From Utricularia gibba (taxonomy: Eukaryota > Streptophyta > Magnoliopsida > Lamiales > Lentibulariaceae): DNA of 24,805 bases. The notes beneath the pieces were generated by a model. That model did not search any database. It was not told the origin of the DNA and saw only the letters and a program-made list of their open reading frames with translations. Every line of letters begins with the position of its first letter. Position 1 is the first letter of the stretch. Of this stretch, positions 1-11,826 are shown piece after piece. A program made the translations under genes and the position numbers. Location: assembly GCA_002189035.1 (NCBI GenBank), contig NEEC01000434.1:1-24805 (forward strand), read 5' to 3'.

Positions 1-345
1 ATCCACTCGATACGAAGAGTGCACGAGGCCACCATGAGGTTGTGGCTAGCCACACCCTGGCATCTTAAATGATCATCTCGAAATCCGAAAATTTCACATC
101 GTCCCATGAAATACATATGTCTTGCATGTCAAAAAATCACATTCGCATCGAGTCAGGTGTCCCGAGTCACATTTTCGCGAACGTGGTGGCCACTTCGTTG
201 CACATCTGAAGGCTAATATAAGGCAATCTTTCGAGCATTTGTGCAGCCTCGGACGAACAAGTTCTCAACACGAAAGAAGACCGGCTCGGAACGAGCTTCG
301 AAACGGTATGATATGTGCAACATGACTCATCACCGTTCGCAAGAT
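1..345 (+). repeat. Unit 1: long variant monomer with CTAGCCAC and TGGCATCTT
   Basis: At 345 bp this is the longest unit. It has GAGGTTGTGG, then CTAGCCACACC where most units have CTAGGGACACACC, then an added TGGCATCTT before AAATGATC. It also has an extra G before AAAATTT, ACATATG in place of ACATACG, six A in place of five after CATGT, and GAACGTGG in place of GAATGTGG. Its first base falls exactly at the blunt-cut half of a GATATC site, which may be coincidence. Confidence 0.9.
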
Positions 346-1358
346 ATCCACTCGATACCGAAGAGTGCACGAGGCCACCATGAGGTGGTGGCTAGGGACA
401 CACCCTTAAATGATCATCTCGAAATCCAAAATTTCACATCGTCCATGAAATACATACGTCTTGCATGTCAAAAATCACATTCGCATCGAGTCAGGTGTCC
501 CGAGTCACATTTTCGCGAATGTGGTGGCCACTTCGTTGCACATCTGAAGGCTAATATAAGGCAATCTTTCGAGCATTTGTGCAGCCTCGGACGAACAAGT
601 TCTCAACACGAAAGAAGACCGGCTCGGAACGAGCTTCGAAACGGTATGATATGTGCAACATGACTCATCACCGTTCGCAAGATATCCACTCGATACCGAA
701 GAGTGCACGAGGCCACCATGAGGTGGTGGCTAGGGACACACCCTTAAATGATCATCTCGAAATCCAAAATTTCACATCGTCCCATGAAATACATACGTCT
801 TGCATGTCAAAAATCACATTCGCATCGAGTCAGGTGTCCCGAGTCACATTTTCGCGAATGTGGTGGCCACTTCGTTGCACATCTGAAGGCTAATATAAGG
901 CAATCTTTCGAGCATTTGTGCAGCCTCGGACGAACAAGTTCTCAACACGAAAGAAGACCGGCTCGGAACGAGCTTCGAAACGGTATGATATGTGCAACAT
1001 GACTCATCACCGTTCGCAAGATATCCACTCGATACCGAAGAGTGCACGAGGCCACCATGAGGTGGTGGCTAGGGACACACCCTTAAATGATCATCTCGAA
1101 ATCCAAAATTTCACATCGTCCCATGAAATACATACGTCTTGCATGTCAAAAATCACATTCGCATCGAGTCAGGTGTCCGAGTCACATTTTCGCGAATGGT
1201 GGCCACTTCGTTGCACATCTGAAGGCTAATATAAGGCAATCTTTCGAGCATTTGTGCAGCCTCGGACGAACAAGTTCTCAACACGAAAGAAGACCGGCTC
1301 GGAACGAGCTTCGAAACGGTATGATATGTGCAACATGACTCATCACCGTTCGCAAGAT

Positions 1359-1698
1359 ATCCACTCGATACCGAAGAGTGCACGAGGCCACCATGAGGTT
1401 GTGGCTAGGGACACACCCTGGCATCTTAAATGATCATCTCGAAATCCAAATTTCACATCGTCCATGAAATACATATGTCTTGCATGTCAAAAATCACATT
1501 CGCATCGAGTCAGGTGTCCCGAGTCACATTTTCGCGAATGTGGTGGCCACTTCGTTGCACATCTGAAGGCTAATATAAGGCAATCTTTCGAGCATTTGTG
1601 CAGCCTCGGACAAGTTCTCAACACGAAAGAAGACCGGCTCGGAACGAGCTTCGAAACGGTATGATATGTGCAACATGACTCATCACCGTTCGCAAGAT
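1359..1698 (+). repeat. Unit 5: TGGCATCTT long-junction variant
   Basis: This 340-bp unit carries the linked minority markers: GAGGTTGTGG, an ACCCTGGCATCTT junction, CCAAATTT with three A, and ACATATG. It also lacks four bases in the CCTCGGACGAACAAG region (near 1610). The same marker combination recurs in unit 9, four monomers later. Confidence 0.88.
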
Positions 1699-2716
1699 AT
1701 CCACTCGATACCGAAGAGTGCACGAGGCCACCATGAGGTTGTGGCTAGGGACACACCCTTAAAATGATCATCTCGAAATCCAAATTTCACATCGTCCCAT
1801 GAAATACATACGTCTTGCATGTCAAAAATCACATTCGCATCGAGTCAGGTGTCCCGAGTCACATTTTCGCGAATGTGGTGGCCACTTCGTTGCACATCTG
1901 AAGGCTAATATAAGGCAATCTTTCGAGCATTTGTGCAGCCTCGGACGAACAAGTTCTCAACACGAAAGAAGACCGGCTCGGAACGAGCTTCGAAACGGTA
2001 TGATATGTGCAACATGACTCATCACCGTTCGCAAGATATCCACTCGATACCGAAGAGTGCACGAGGCCACCATGAGGTGGTGGCTAGGGACACACCCTTA
2101 AATGATCATCTCGAAATCCAAAATTTCACATCGTCCCATGAAATACATACGTCTTGCATGTCAAAAATCACATTCGCATCGAGTCAGGTGTCCCGAGTCA
2201 CATTTTCGCGAATGTGGTGGCCACTTCGTTGCACATCTGAAGGCTAATATAAGGCAATCTTTCGAGCATTTGTGCAGCCTCGGACGAACAAGTTCTCAAC
2301 ACGAAAGAAGACCGGCTCGGAACGAGCTTCGAAACGGTATGATATGTGCAACATGACTCATCACCGTTCGCAAGATATCCACTCGATACCGAAGAGTGCA
2401 CGAGGCCACCATGAGGTTGTGGCTAGGGACACACCCTAAATGATCATCTCGAAATCCAAAATTTCACATCGTCCCATGAAATACATACGTCTTGCATGTC
2501 AAAAATCACATTCGCATCGAGTCAGGTGTCCCGAGTCACATTTTCGCGAATGTGGTGGCCACTTCGTTGCACATCTGAAGGCTAATATAAGGCAATCTTT
2601 CGAGCATTTGTGCAGCCTCGGACGAACAAGTTCTCAACACGAAAAAGAAGACCGGCTCGGAACGAGCTTCGAAACGGTATGATATGTGCAACATGACTCA
2701 TCACCGTTCGCAAGAT

Positions 2717-3059
2717 ATCCACTCGATACCGAAGAGTGCACGAGGCCACCATGAGGTTGTGGCTAGGGACACACCTGGCATCTTAAATGATCATCTCGAA
2801 ATCCAAATTTCACATCGTCCCATGAAATACATATGTCTTGCATGTCAAAAATCACATTCGCATCGAGTCAGGTGTCCCGAGTCACATTTTCGCGAATGTG
2901 GTGGCCACTTCGTTGCACATCTGAAGGCTAATATAAGGCAATCTTTCGAGCATTTGTGCAGCCTCGGACGACGAACAAGTTCTCAACACGAAAGAAGACC
3001 GGCTCGGAACGAGCTTCGAAACGGTATGATATGTGCAACATGACTCATCAACGCAAGAT
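2717..3059 (+). repeat. Unit 9: TGGCATCTT long-junction variant
   Basis: This 343-bp unit has GAGGTTGTGG, CACCTGGCATCTT, CCAAATTT and ACATATG, as unit 5 does. It has gained a three-base duplication, GACGACGAAC, near 2967, and lost the CCGTT before GCAAG at its right end. Units 1, 5 and 9 share this junction type at four-monomer spacing. The only other TGGCATCTT unit is unit 23 (7429-7772). Confidence 0.88.
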
Positions 3060-3377
3060 ATCCACTCGATACAAGAGTGCACGAGGCCACCATGAGGTGT
3101 GGCTAGGGACACACCCCAATGCTCGAAATCCAAAATTTCACATCGTCCATGAAATATACGTCTTGCATGTCAAAAATCACATTCGCATCGAGTCAGGTGT
3201 CCCGAGTCACTTTCGCGAATGTGGTGGCCACTTCGTTGCACATCTGAAGGCTAATATAAGGCAATCTTTCGAGCATTTGTGCAGCCTCGGACGAACAAGT
3301 TGACGAAAGAAGACCGCTCGGAACGAGCTTCGAAACGGTATGATATGTGCAACATGACTCATCACCGTTCGCAAGAT
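3060..3377 (+). repeat. Unit 10: shortest and most damaged monomer (318 bp)
   Basis: This unit has at least seven separate small deletions. It has lost CG in GATACCGAAG, one G in GAGGTGGTGG, and most of TTAAATGATCATCT, leaving CCCCAATGCTCGAAATCC. It has also lost one C in CCCATG, two bases in AAATACATACG, bases in CACATTTTCG, most of TCTCAACA after ACAAGT, and one G in ACCGGCTCGG. It directly follows unit 9, whose right end is also damaged, so 3050-3310 is the roughest stretch of the first half. Confidence 0.9.
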
Positions 3378-5744
3378 ATCCACTCGATACCGAAGAGTGC
3401 ACGAGGCCACCATGAGGTGTGGCTAGGGACACACCCTTCTTAAATGATCATCTCGAAATCCAAAATTTCACATCGTCCCATGAAATACATACGTCTTGCA
3501 TGTCAAAAATCACATTCGCATCGAGTCAGGTGTCCCGAGTCACATTTTCGCGAATGTGGTGGCCACTTCGTTGCACATCTGAAGGCTAATATAAGGCAAT
3601 CTTTCGAGCATTTGTGCAGCCTCGGACGAACAAGTTCTCAACACGAAAGAAGACCGGCTCGGAACGAGCTTCGAAACGGTATGATATGTGCAACATGACT
3701 CATCACCGTTCGCAAGATATCCACTCGATACCGAAGAGTGCACGAGGCCACCATGAGGTGTGGCTAGGACACACCCATCTTAAATGATCATCTCGAAATC
3801 CAAAATTTCACATCGTCCATGAAATACATACGTCTTGCATGTCAAAAATCACATTCGCATCGAGTCAGGTCCCGAGTCACATTTTCGCGAATGTGGTGGC
3901 CACTTCGTTGCACATCTGAAGGCTAATATAAGGCAATCTTTCGAGCATTTGTGCAGCTCCTCGGACGAACAAGTTCTCAACACGAAAGAAGACCGGCTCG
4001 GAACGAGCTTCGAAACGGTATGATATGTGCAACATGACTCATCACCGTTCGCAAGATATCCACTCGATACGAAGAGTGCACGAGGCCACCATGAGGTGGT
4101 GGCTAGGGACACACCCTTAAAATGATCATCTCGAAATCCAAAATTTCACATCGTCCCATGAAATACATACGTCTTGCATGTCAAAAATCACATTCGCATC
4201 GAGTCAGGTGTCCCGAGTCACATTTTCGCGAATGTGGTGGCCACTTCGTTGCACATCTGAAGGCTAATATAAGGCAATCTTTCGAGCATTTGTGCCTCGG
4301 ACGAACAAGTTCTCAACACGAAAGAAGACCGGCTCGGAACGAGCTTCGAAACGGTATGATATGTGCAACATGACTCATCACCGTTCGCAAGATATCCACT
4401 CGATACCGAAGAGTGCACGAGGCCACCATGAGGTTGTGGCTAGGGACACACCCTTAATGATCATCGAAATCCAAAATTTCACATCGTCCCATGAAATACA
4501 TACGTCTTGCATGTCAAAAATCACATTCGCATCGAGTCAGGTGTCCCGAGTCACATTTTCGCGAATGTGGTGGCCACTTCGTTGCACATCTGAAGGCTAA
4601 TATAAGGCAATCTTTCGAGCATTTGTGCAGCCTCGGACGAACAAGTTCTCAACACGAAAGAAGACCGGCTCGGAACGAGCTTCGAACGGTATGATATGTG
4701 CAACATGACTCATCACCGTTCGCAAGATATCCACTCGATACCGAAGAGTGCACGAGGCCACCATGAGGTGGTGGCTAGGGACACACCCTTAAATGATCAT
4801 CTCGAAATCCAAAATTTCACATCGTCCCATGAAATACATACGTCTTGCATGTCAAAAATCACATTCGCATCGAGTCAGGTGTCCCGAGTCACATTTCGCG
4901 AATGTGGTGGCCACTTCGTTGCACATCTGAAGGCTAATATAAGGCAATCTTTCGAGCATTTGTGCAGCCTCGGACGAACAAGTTCTCAACACGAAAGAAG
5001 ACCGGCTCGGAACGAGCTTCGAAACGGTATGATATGTGCAACATGACTCATCACCGTTCGCAAGATATCCACTCGATACCGAAGAGTGCACGAGGCCACC
5101 ATGAGGTGGTGGCTAGGGACACACCCTTAAATGATCATCTCGAAATCCAAAATTTCACATCGTCCCATGAAATACATGTCTTGCATGTCAAAAATCACAT
5201 TCGCATCGAGTCAGGTGTCCCGAGTCACATTTTCGCGAATGTGGTGGCCACTTCGTTGCACATCTGAAGGCTAATATAAGGCAATCTTTCGAGCATTTGT
5301 GCAGCCTCGGACGAACAAGTTCTCAACACGAAAGAAGACCGGCTCGGAACGAGCTTCGAAACGGTATGATATGTGCAACATGACTCATCACCGTTCGCAA
5401 GATATCCACTCGATACCGAAGAGTGCACGAGGCCACCATGAGGTGTGGCTAGGGACACACCCTTCTTAAATGATCATCTCGAAATCCAAAATTTCACATC
5501 GTCCCATGAAATACATACGTCTTGCATGTCAAAAATCACATTCGCATCGAGTCAGGTGTCCCGAGTCACATTTTCGCGAATGTGGTGGCCACTTCGTTGC
5601 ACATCTGAAGGCTAATATAAGGCAATCTTTCGAGCATTTGTGCAGCCTCGGACGAACAAGTTCTCAACACGAAAGAAGACCGGCTCGGAACGAGCTTCGA
5701 AACGGTATGATATGTGCAACATGACTCATCACCGTTCGCAAGAT

Positions 5745-6085
5745 ATCCACTCGATACCGAAGAGTGCACGAGGCCACCATGAGGTTGTGGCTAGGGACAC
5801 ACCCATCTTAAATGATCATCTCGAAATCCAAATTTCACATCGTCCCATGAAATACATACGTCTTGCATGTCAAAAATCACATTCGCATCGAGTCAGGTGT
5901 CCCGAGTCACATTTTCGCGAATGTGGTGGCCACTTCGTTGCACATCTGAAGGCTAATATAAGGCAATCTTTCGAGCATTTGTGCAGCCTCGGACGAACAA
6001 GTTCTCAACACGAAAGAAGACCGGCTCGGAACGAGCTTCGAAACGGTATGATATGTGCAACATGACTCATCACCGTTCGCAAGAT
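5745..6085 (+). repeat. Unit 18: representative minority-form monomer (CATCTT type)
   Basis: This 341-bp unit shows the minority form in simple state: GAGGTTGTGG, CACCCATCTTAAATG and CCAAATTT with three A, with the rest canonical. By my reading GTTGTGG occurs in units 1, 5, 6, 8, 9, 14, 18, 24, 25, 35, 36, 40, 43, 44, 50 and 73. The three-A form occurs in units 5, 6, 9, 18, 19, 23, 24, 25, 28, 35, 36, 40, 43, 44 and 67. Eleven of those fifteen also have GTTGTGG, so the markers are linked over about 55 bp. Confidence 0.82.
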
Positions 6086-9000
6086 ATCCACTCGATACCG
6101 AAGAGTGCACGAGGCCACCATGAGGTGTGGCTAGGGACACACCCTTAAATGATCATCTCGAAATCCAAATTTCACATCGTCCATGAAATACATACGTCTT
6201 GCATGTCAAAAATCACATTCGCATCGAGTCAGGTGTCCCGAGTCACATTTTCGCGAATGGTGGCCACTTCGTTGCACATCTGAAGGCTAATATAAGGCAA
6301 TCTTTCGAGCATTTGTGCAGCCTCGGACGAACAAGTTCTCAACACGAAAGAAGACGGCTCGGAACGAGCTTCGAAACGGTATGATATGTGCAACATGACT
6401 CATCACCGTTCGCAAGATATCCACTCGATACCGAAGAGTGCACGAGGCCACCATGAGGTGGTGGCTAGGGACACACCCTTAAATGATCATCTCGAAATCC
6501 AAAATTTCACATCGTCCCATGAAATACATACGTCTTGCATGTCAAAAATCACATTCGCATCGAGTCAGGTGTCCCGAGTCACATTTTCGCGAATGTGGTG
6601 GCCACTTCGTTGCACATCTGAAGGCTAATATAAGGCAATCTTTCGAGCATTTGTGCCTCCTCGGACGAACAAGTTCTCAACACGAAAGAAGACCGGCTCG
6701 GAACGAGCTTCGAAACGGTATGATATGTGCAACATGACTCATCACCGTTCGCAAGATATCCACTCGATACCGAAGAGTGCACGAGGCCACCATGAGGTGT
6801 GGCTAGGGACACACCCTTAAATGATCATCTCGAAATCCAAAAATTTCACATCGTCCCATGAAATACATACGTCTTGCATGTCAAAAATCACATTCGCATC
6901 GAGTCAGGTGTCCCGAGTCACATTTCGCGAATGTGGTGGCCACTTCGTTGCACATCTGAAGGCTAATATAAGGCAATCTTTCGAGCATTTGTGCAGCCCG
7001 AACAAGTTCTCAACACGAAAGAAGACGGCTCGGAACGAGCTTCGAAACGGTATGATATGTGCAACATGACTCATCACCGTTCGCAAGATATCCACTCGAT
7101 ACCGAAGAGTGCACGAGGCCACCATGAGGTTGGTGGCTAGGGACACACCCTTAAATGATCATCTCGAAATCCAAAATTTCACATCGTCCCATGAAATACA
7201 TATGTCTTGCATGTCAAAAATCACATTCGCATCGAGTCAGGTGTCCCGAGTCACATTTTCGCGAATGTGGTGGCCACTTCGTTGCACATCTGAAGGCTAA
7301 TATAAGGCAATCTTTCGAGCATTTGTGCAGCTCGGACGAACAAGTTCTCAACACGAAAGAAGACCGGCTCGGAACGAGCTTCGAAACGGTATGATATGTG
7401 CAACATGACTCATCACCGTTCGCAAGATATCCACTCGATACCGAAGAGTGCACGAGGCCACCATGAGGTGTGGCTAGGGACACACCCTGGCATCTTAAAT
7501 GATCATCTCGAAATCCAAATTTCACATCGTCCCATGAAATACATACGTCTTGCATGTCAAAAATCACATTCGCATCGAGTCAGGTGTCCCGAGTCACATT
7601 TTCGCGAATGTGGTGGCCACTTCGTTGCACATCTGAAGGCTAATATAAGGCAATCTTTCGAGCATTTGTGCAGCCTCGGACGAACAAGTTCTCAACACGA
7701 AAGAAGACCGGCTCGGAACGAGCTTCGAAACGGTATGATATGTGCAACATGACTCATCACCGTTCGCAAGATATCCACTCGATACCGAAGAGTGCACGAG
7801 GCCACCATGAGGTTGTGGCTAGGACACACCCCATAAATGATCATCTCGAAATCCAAATTTCACATCGTCCCATGAAATACATACGTCTTGCATGTCAAAA
7901 ATCACATTCGCATCGAGTCAGGTGTCCCGAGTCACATTTTCGCGAATGTGGTGGCCACTTCGTTGCACATCTGAAGGCTAATATAAGGCAATCTTTCGAG
8001 CATTTGTGCAGCCTCGGACGAACAAGTTCTCAACACGAAAGAAGACCGGCTCGGAACGAGCTTCGAAACGGTATGATATGTGCAACATGACTCATCACCG
8101 TTCGCAAGATATCCACTCGATACCGAAGAGTGCACGAGGCCACCATGAGGTTGTGGCTAGGGACACCCCATCTTAAATGATCATCTCGAAATCCAAATTT
8201 CACATCGTCCATGAAATACATACGTCTTGCATGTCAAAAATCACATTCGCATCGAGTCAGGTGTCCCGAGTCACATTTTCGCGAATGTGGTGGCCACTTC
8301 GTTGCACATCTGAAGGCTAATATAAGGCAATCTTTCGAGCATTTGTGCAGCTCGGACGAACAAGTTCTCAACACGAAAGAAGACCGGCTCGGAACGAGCT
8401 TCGAAACGGTATGATATGTGCAACATGACTCATCACCGTTCGCAAGATATCCACTCGATACCGAAGAGTGCACGAGGCCACCATGAGGTGGTGGCTAGGA
8501 CACACACCCTTAAATGATCATCTCGAAATCCAAAATTTCACATCGTCCCATGAAATACATACGTCTTGCATGTCAAAAATCACATTCGCATCGAGTCAGG
8601 TGTCCCGAGTCACATTTTCGCGAATGTGGTGGCCACTTCGTTGCACATCTGAAGGCTAATATAAGGCAATCTTTCGAGCATTTGTGCAGCCTCGGACGAA
8701 CAAGTTCTCAACACGAAAGAAGACCGCTCGGAACGAGCTTCGAAACGGTATGATATGTGCAACATGACTCATCACCGTTCGCAAGATATCCACTCGATAC
8801 CGAAGAGTGCACGAGGCCACCATGAGGTGTGGCTAGGGACACACCCCATCTTAAATGATCATCTCGAAATCCAAAATTTCACATCGTCCCATGAAATACA
8901 TACGTCTTGCATGTCAAAAATCACATTCGCATCGAGTCAGGTGTCCCGAGTCACATTTTCGCGAATGTGGTGGCCACTTCGTTGCACATCTGAAGGCTAA

Positions 9001-11496
9001 TATAAGGCAATCTTTCGAGCATTTGTGCAGCTCGGACGAACAAGTTCTCAACACGAAAGAAGACCGGCTCGGAACGAGCTTCGAAACGGTATGATATGTG
9101 CAACATGACTCATCACCGTTCGCAAGATATCCACTCGATACCGAAGAGTGCACGAGGCCACCATGAGGTGTGGCTAGGGACACACCCTTAAATGATCATC
9201 TCGAAATCCAAATTTCACATCGTCCATGAAATACATACGTCTTGCATGTCAAAAATCACATTCGCATCGAGTCAGGTGTCCCGAGTCACATTTTCGCGAA
9301 TGTGGTGGCCACTTCGTTGCACATCTGAAGGCTAATATAAGGCAATCTTTCGAGCATTTGTGCAGCCTCGGACGAACAAGTTCTCTCAACACGAAAGAAG
9401 ACCGGCTCGGAACGAGCTTCGAAACGGTATGATATGTGCAACATGACTCATCACCGTTCGCAAGATATCCACTCGATACCGAAGAGTGCACGAGGCCACC
9501 ATGAGGTGTGGCTAGGGACACACCATCTTAAATGATCATCTCGAAATCCAAAATTTCACATCGTCCATGAAATACATACGTCTTGCATGTCAAAAATCAC
9601 ATTCGCATCGAGTCAGGTGTCCCGAGTCACATTTTCGCGAATGTGGTGGCCACTTTGTTGCACATCTGAAGGCTAATATAAGGCAATCTTTCGAGCATTT
9701 GTGCAGCCTCGGACGAACAAGTTCTCAACACGAAAGAAGACCGGCTCGGAACGAGCTTCGAAACGGTATGATATGTGCAACATGACTCATCACCGTTCGC
9801 AAGATATCCACTCGATACCGAAGAGTGCACGAGGCCACCATGAGGTGTGGCTAGGGACACACACATCTTAAATGATCATCTCGAAATCCAAAATTTCACA
9901 TCGTCCCATGAAATACATACGTCTTGCATGTCAAAAATCACATTCGCATCGAGTCAGGTGTCCCGAGTCACATTTTCGCGAATGGTGGCCACTTCGTTGC
10001 ACATCTGAAGGCTAATATAAGGCAATCTTTCGAGCATTTGTGCAGCTCGGACGAACAAGTTCTCAACACGAAAGAAGACCGGCTCGGAACGAGCTTCGAA
10101 ACGGTATGATATGTGCAACATGACTCATCACCGTTCGCAAGATATCCACTCGATACCGAAGAGTGCACGAGGCCACCATGAGGTGGTGGCTAGGGACACA
10201 CCCTTAAATGATCATCTCGAAATCCAAAATTTCACATCGTCCATGAAATACATACGTCTTGCATGTCAAAAATCACATTCGCATCGAGTCAGGTGTCCCG
10301 AGTCACATTTTCGCGAATGTGGTGGCCACTTCGTTGCACATCTGAAGGCTAATATAAGGCAATCTTTCGAGCATTTGTGCAGCCTCGGACGAACAAGTTC
10401 TCAACACGAAAGAAGACCGGCTCGGAACGAGCTTCGAAACGGTATGATATGTGCAACATGACTCATCACCGTTCGCAAGATATCCACTCGATACCGAAGA
10501 GTGCACGAGGCCACCATGAGGTGGTGGCTAGGGACACACCTTAAATGATCATCTCGAAATCCAAAATTTCACATCGTCCCATGAAATACATACGTCTTGC
10601 ATGTCAAAAATCACATTCGCATCGAGTCAGGTGTCCCGAGTCACATTTTCGCGAATGTGGTGGCCACTTCGTTGCACATCTGAAGGCTAATATAAGGCAA
10701 TCTTTCGAGCATTTGTGCAGCCTCGGACGAACAAGTTCTCAACACGAAAGAAGACCGGCTCGGAACGAGCTTCGAAACGGTATGATATGTGCAACATGAC
10801 TCATCACCGTTCGCAAGATATCCACTCGATACCGAAGAGTGCACGAGGCCACCATGAGGTGTGGCTAGGGACACACCCTTAAATGATCATCTCGAAATCC
10901 AAAATTTCACATCGTCCATGAAATACATACGTCTTGCATGTCAAAAATCACATTCGCATCGAGTCAGGTGTCCCGAGTCACATTTTCGCGAATGTGGTGG
11001 CCACTTCGTTGCACATCTGAAGGCTAATATAAGGCAATCTTTCGAGCATTTGTGCAGCCTCGGACGAACAAGTTCTCAACACGAAAGAAGACCGGCTCGG
11101 AACGAGCTTCGAAACGGTATGATATGTGCAACATGACTCATCACCGTTCGCAAGATATCCACTCGATACCGAAGAGTGCACGAGGCCACCATGAGGTGTG
11201 GCTAGGGACACACCCATCTTAAATGATCATCTCGAAATCCAAAATTTCACATCGTCCATGAAATACATATGTCTTGCATGTCAAAAATCACATTCGCATC
11301 GAGTCAGGTGTCCCGAGTCACATTTTCGCGAATGTGGTGGCCACTTCGTTGCACATCTGAAGGCTAATATAAGGCAATCTTTCGAGCATTTGTGCAGCCT
11401 CGGACGAACAAGTTCTCAACACGAAAGAAGACCGGCTCGGAACGAGCTTCGAAACGGTATGATATGTGCAACATGACTCATCACCGTTCGCAAGAT

Positions 11497-11826
11497 ATCC
11501 ACTCGATACCGAAGAGTGCACGAGGCCACCATGAGGTTGTGGCTAGGGACACCCATCTAAATGATCATCTCGAAATCCAAATTTCACATCGTCCATGAAA
11601 TACATACGTCTTGCATGTCAAAAATCACATTCGCATCGAGTCAGGTGTCCCGAGTCACATTTTCGCGAATGTGGTGGCCACTTCGTTGCACATCTGAAGG
11701 CTAATATAAGGCAATCTTTAGCATTTGTGCCTCTCGGACGAACAAGTTCTCACACGAAAGAAGACCGGCTCGGAACGAGCTTCGAAACGGTATGCGTGCA
11801 ACATGACTCATCACCGTTTGCAAGAT
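11497..11826 (+). repeat. Unit 35: divergent monomer (330 bp)
   Basis: This minority-form unit (GAGGTTGTGG, CATCTAAATG, three A) has several private changes: CTTTAGCATTTG lacking CG (near 11718), GTGCCTCTCGG, TCTCACACG lacking two A, and TATGCGTGC where TATGATATGTGC is usual. CGTTTGCAAG at its right end is a C-to-T change at a CpG. The same CGTTTGC change recurs at the right end of unit 61 (20584). Confidence 0.87.

Noticed and set aside
1-12. Window beginning exactly at the blunt half-site of GATATC, suggesting a cloned restriction fragment
   Set aside because: The right end does not fall at this site, and one coincidence is not evidence. Noted only in the unit 1 entry.
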